Source: Betaproteobacteria bacterium (lineage in GTDB: Bacteria > Pseudomonadota > Gammaproteobacteria > Burkholderiales > SG8-39). Taken from it: a stretch of DNA of 5,661 bases. The position numbers and the translations under genes are program-made. Positions 4,888 through 5,661 of this stretch are shown piece by piece (the first letter of the stretch is position 1; every line of letters starts with the position of its first letter). The stretch lies in the NCBI GenBank assembly GCA_011391185.1, contig JAABRB010000239.1, positions 1 through 5,661 of the forward strand, in the 5' to 3' direction. Below the pieces are notes generated by a model. It was not told the DNA's origin. It saw only the letters and a program-made list of their open reading frames with translations, and made no database searches.

Positions 4888-5661
4888 TCACACCGGCCAC
4901 GGCGCGCGTACGATCGCACTCGCGTCGGCGCCCACGACATCCGTGATCTTCTTGATTCCTTCACGATCGAGCCGCTGCACCAGCCCGCGCTTGATCGTCG
5001 CGACTAGAGAAAATCCCTTATAAATCAAGGCGGTATAGAGCTGCACGAGCGCGGCACCGGCGCGAATTTTCTGCCAGGCCGCATCCGCTGAATCGACTCC
5101 GCCGACGCCGACGAGCGGAAACGCTCCCTCGGCGCGCAGAAAAGTCTCGGCAAGTATCCGCGTCGAGAGCGAGAACAGCGGCCGGCCCGAGAGCCCGCCC
5201 TCTTCGCGCGCGGCAGGGTCGCGCAACGATCGCGGGCGCACGATCGTGGTGTTGGCGACGATGATGCCGTCGATGCCGCGCTTGCGCGCAACCGCCACGA
5301 CGCCGTCGAGTTCATTCAGCGAAAGATCGGGCGCGATTTTCAGCAGCACCGGCTTTTTTCCGGCGCGCGCCGCCGCCGACTCGCGCGCCTGCATGACGCG
5401 CGCGACCAGATCGTCGAGCGCCGCCCCGAATTGCAGATCGCGCAGCCCCGGCGTGTTCGGTGAGGAAACGTTAACCGTGAGATAATCTGCCGCCGCGGCG
5501 AAGGTCTTGATGCCTTCCACGTAGTCGGCGGCGCGATCGACTGATTCGCGATTCGCCCCCACATTGACGCCCAAAATCCCAAAGACCCCCCCGGTACCGC
5601 GCGCTCGCTTGGTCAGCCGATTGTGCGCTGCGGCATAACCGCCATTGTTGAAGCCGAGGCG
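4888..5661 (-). CDS. pyrD: Dihydroorotate dehydrogenase (quinone), class 2; N-terminus outside window
   Basis: The enzyme oxidises dihydroorotate to orotate with a quinone as acceptor, the fourth step of pyrimidine synthesis, at the inner membrane. The frame is open to base 5661, giving 257 residues of a family usually about 340-370 long, so roughly the first 100 residues are missing. Visible landmarks by fragment residue are RLGFNNGG (1-8), ILGVNVGAN (29-37), NVSSPNTPGLRDLQ (64-77; holds the active-site serine of class 2 enzymes), KIAPDLS (108-114), NTT (137-139), GGLSGRPL (155-162), VGVGGVDS (184-191) and AGAALVQLYT (201-210); the last two bind the FMN phosphate. Serine rather than cysteine in the catalytic motif, plus YKG near the C-terminus, mark class 2. 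A TTG at 5574 could be read as a start, but conserved sequence continues upstream of it. No damage is seen in the visible part. Confidence 0.96.
   Translation of the reverse strand, partial: RLGFNNGGYAAAHNRLTKRARGTGGVFGILGVNVGANRESVDRAADYVEGIKTFAAAADYLTVNVSSPNTPGLRDLQFGAALDDLVARVMQARESAAARAGKKPVLLKIAPDLSLNELDGVVAVARKRGIDGIIVANTTIVRPRSLRDPAAREEGGLSGRPLFSLSTRILAETFLRAEGAFPLVGVGGVDSADAAWQKIRAGAALVQLYTALIYKGFSLVATIKRGLVQRLDREGIKKITDVVGADASAIVRAPWPV

Noticed and set aside
5013..5035. AT-rich patch inside pyrD that includes TTATAAATC and could look like a -10 box.
   Set aside because: It encodes the conserved LIYKG segment of dihydroorotate dehydrogenase, and no properly spaced gene start lies nearby.
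1..5661. Search for a defence system, mobile element, CRISPR array or RNA gene.
   Set aside because: All long intervals are accounted for by core-type genes. No array of spaced repeats, tRNA-like cloverleaf, transposase or terminal inverted repeats was seen.

Overview
The window is GC-rich DNA with gene families and codon use typical of an alphaproteobacterium, most likely of the order Hyphomicrobiales (Rhizobiales; Bradyrhizobium/Xanthobacteraceae-like). This rests on a PodJ-like Sel1 protein, a TIGR02186 protein (a family known essentially from Alphaproteobacteria), a DUF6460-like small membrane protein, and CTTGAC-type -35 elements. Genes are packed tightly and read like core chromosome. 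I see no transposase, integrase, phage gene, tRNA, rRNA or CRISPR array.

Layout: (1) 1-1779 (+) is the 3' part of a large PodJ/Sel1-type polarity or envelope protein, with a coiled coil, a Pro/Glu-rich stretch, one membrane helix and four Sel1 repeats. (2) 1780-1870 is a short intergenic region with a TTGACA box, two abutting 8-bp palindromes and a GC hairpin just before a ribosome binding site. (3) 1871-2797 and 2794-3573 (+) are a translationally coupled pair: a TauE/SafE-family permease and a TIGR02186 membrane-anchored exported protein. (4) 3501-4505 (-) is a TPR-containing class I SAM-dependent methyltransferase whose C-terminal tail overlaps the TIGR02186 gene antisense by 73 bp. (5) 4506-4623 is a divergent promoter region whose two -35 boxes form a perfect inverted repeat. 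(6) 4624-4884 (+) is an 86-residue two-helix membrane protein. (7) 4888-5661 (-) is pyrD (class 2 dihydroorotate dehydrogenase), missing its N-terminus at the window edge.

The only clear functional unit inside the window is the permease/TIGR02186 pair, probably a transporter with an exported, membrane-anchored partner of unknown role. The other genes are neighbours without an evident shared pathway. I do not see a convincing new multi-gene system. The points most worth checking are the antisense overlap that appears to have given the methyltransferase a new tail, the symmetric divergent promoter, and the unassigned role of the TIGR02186 partner.
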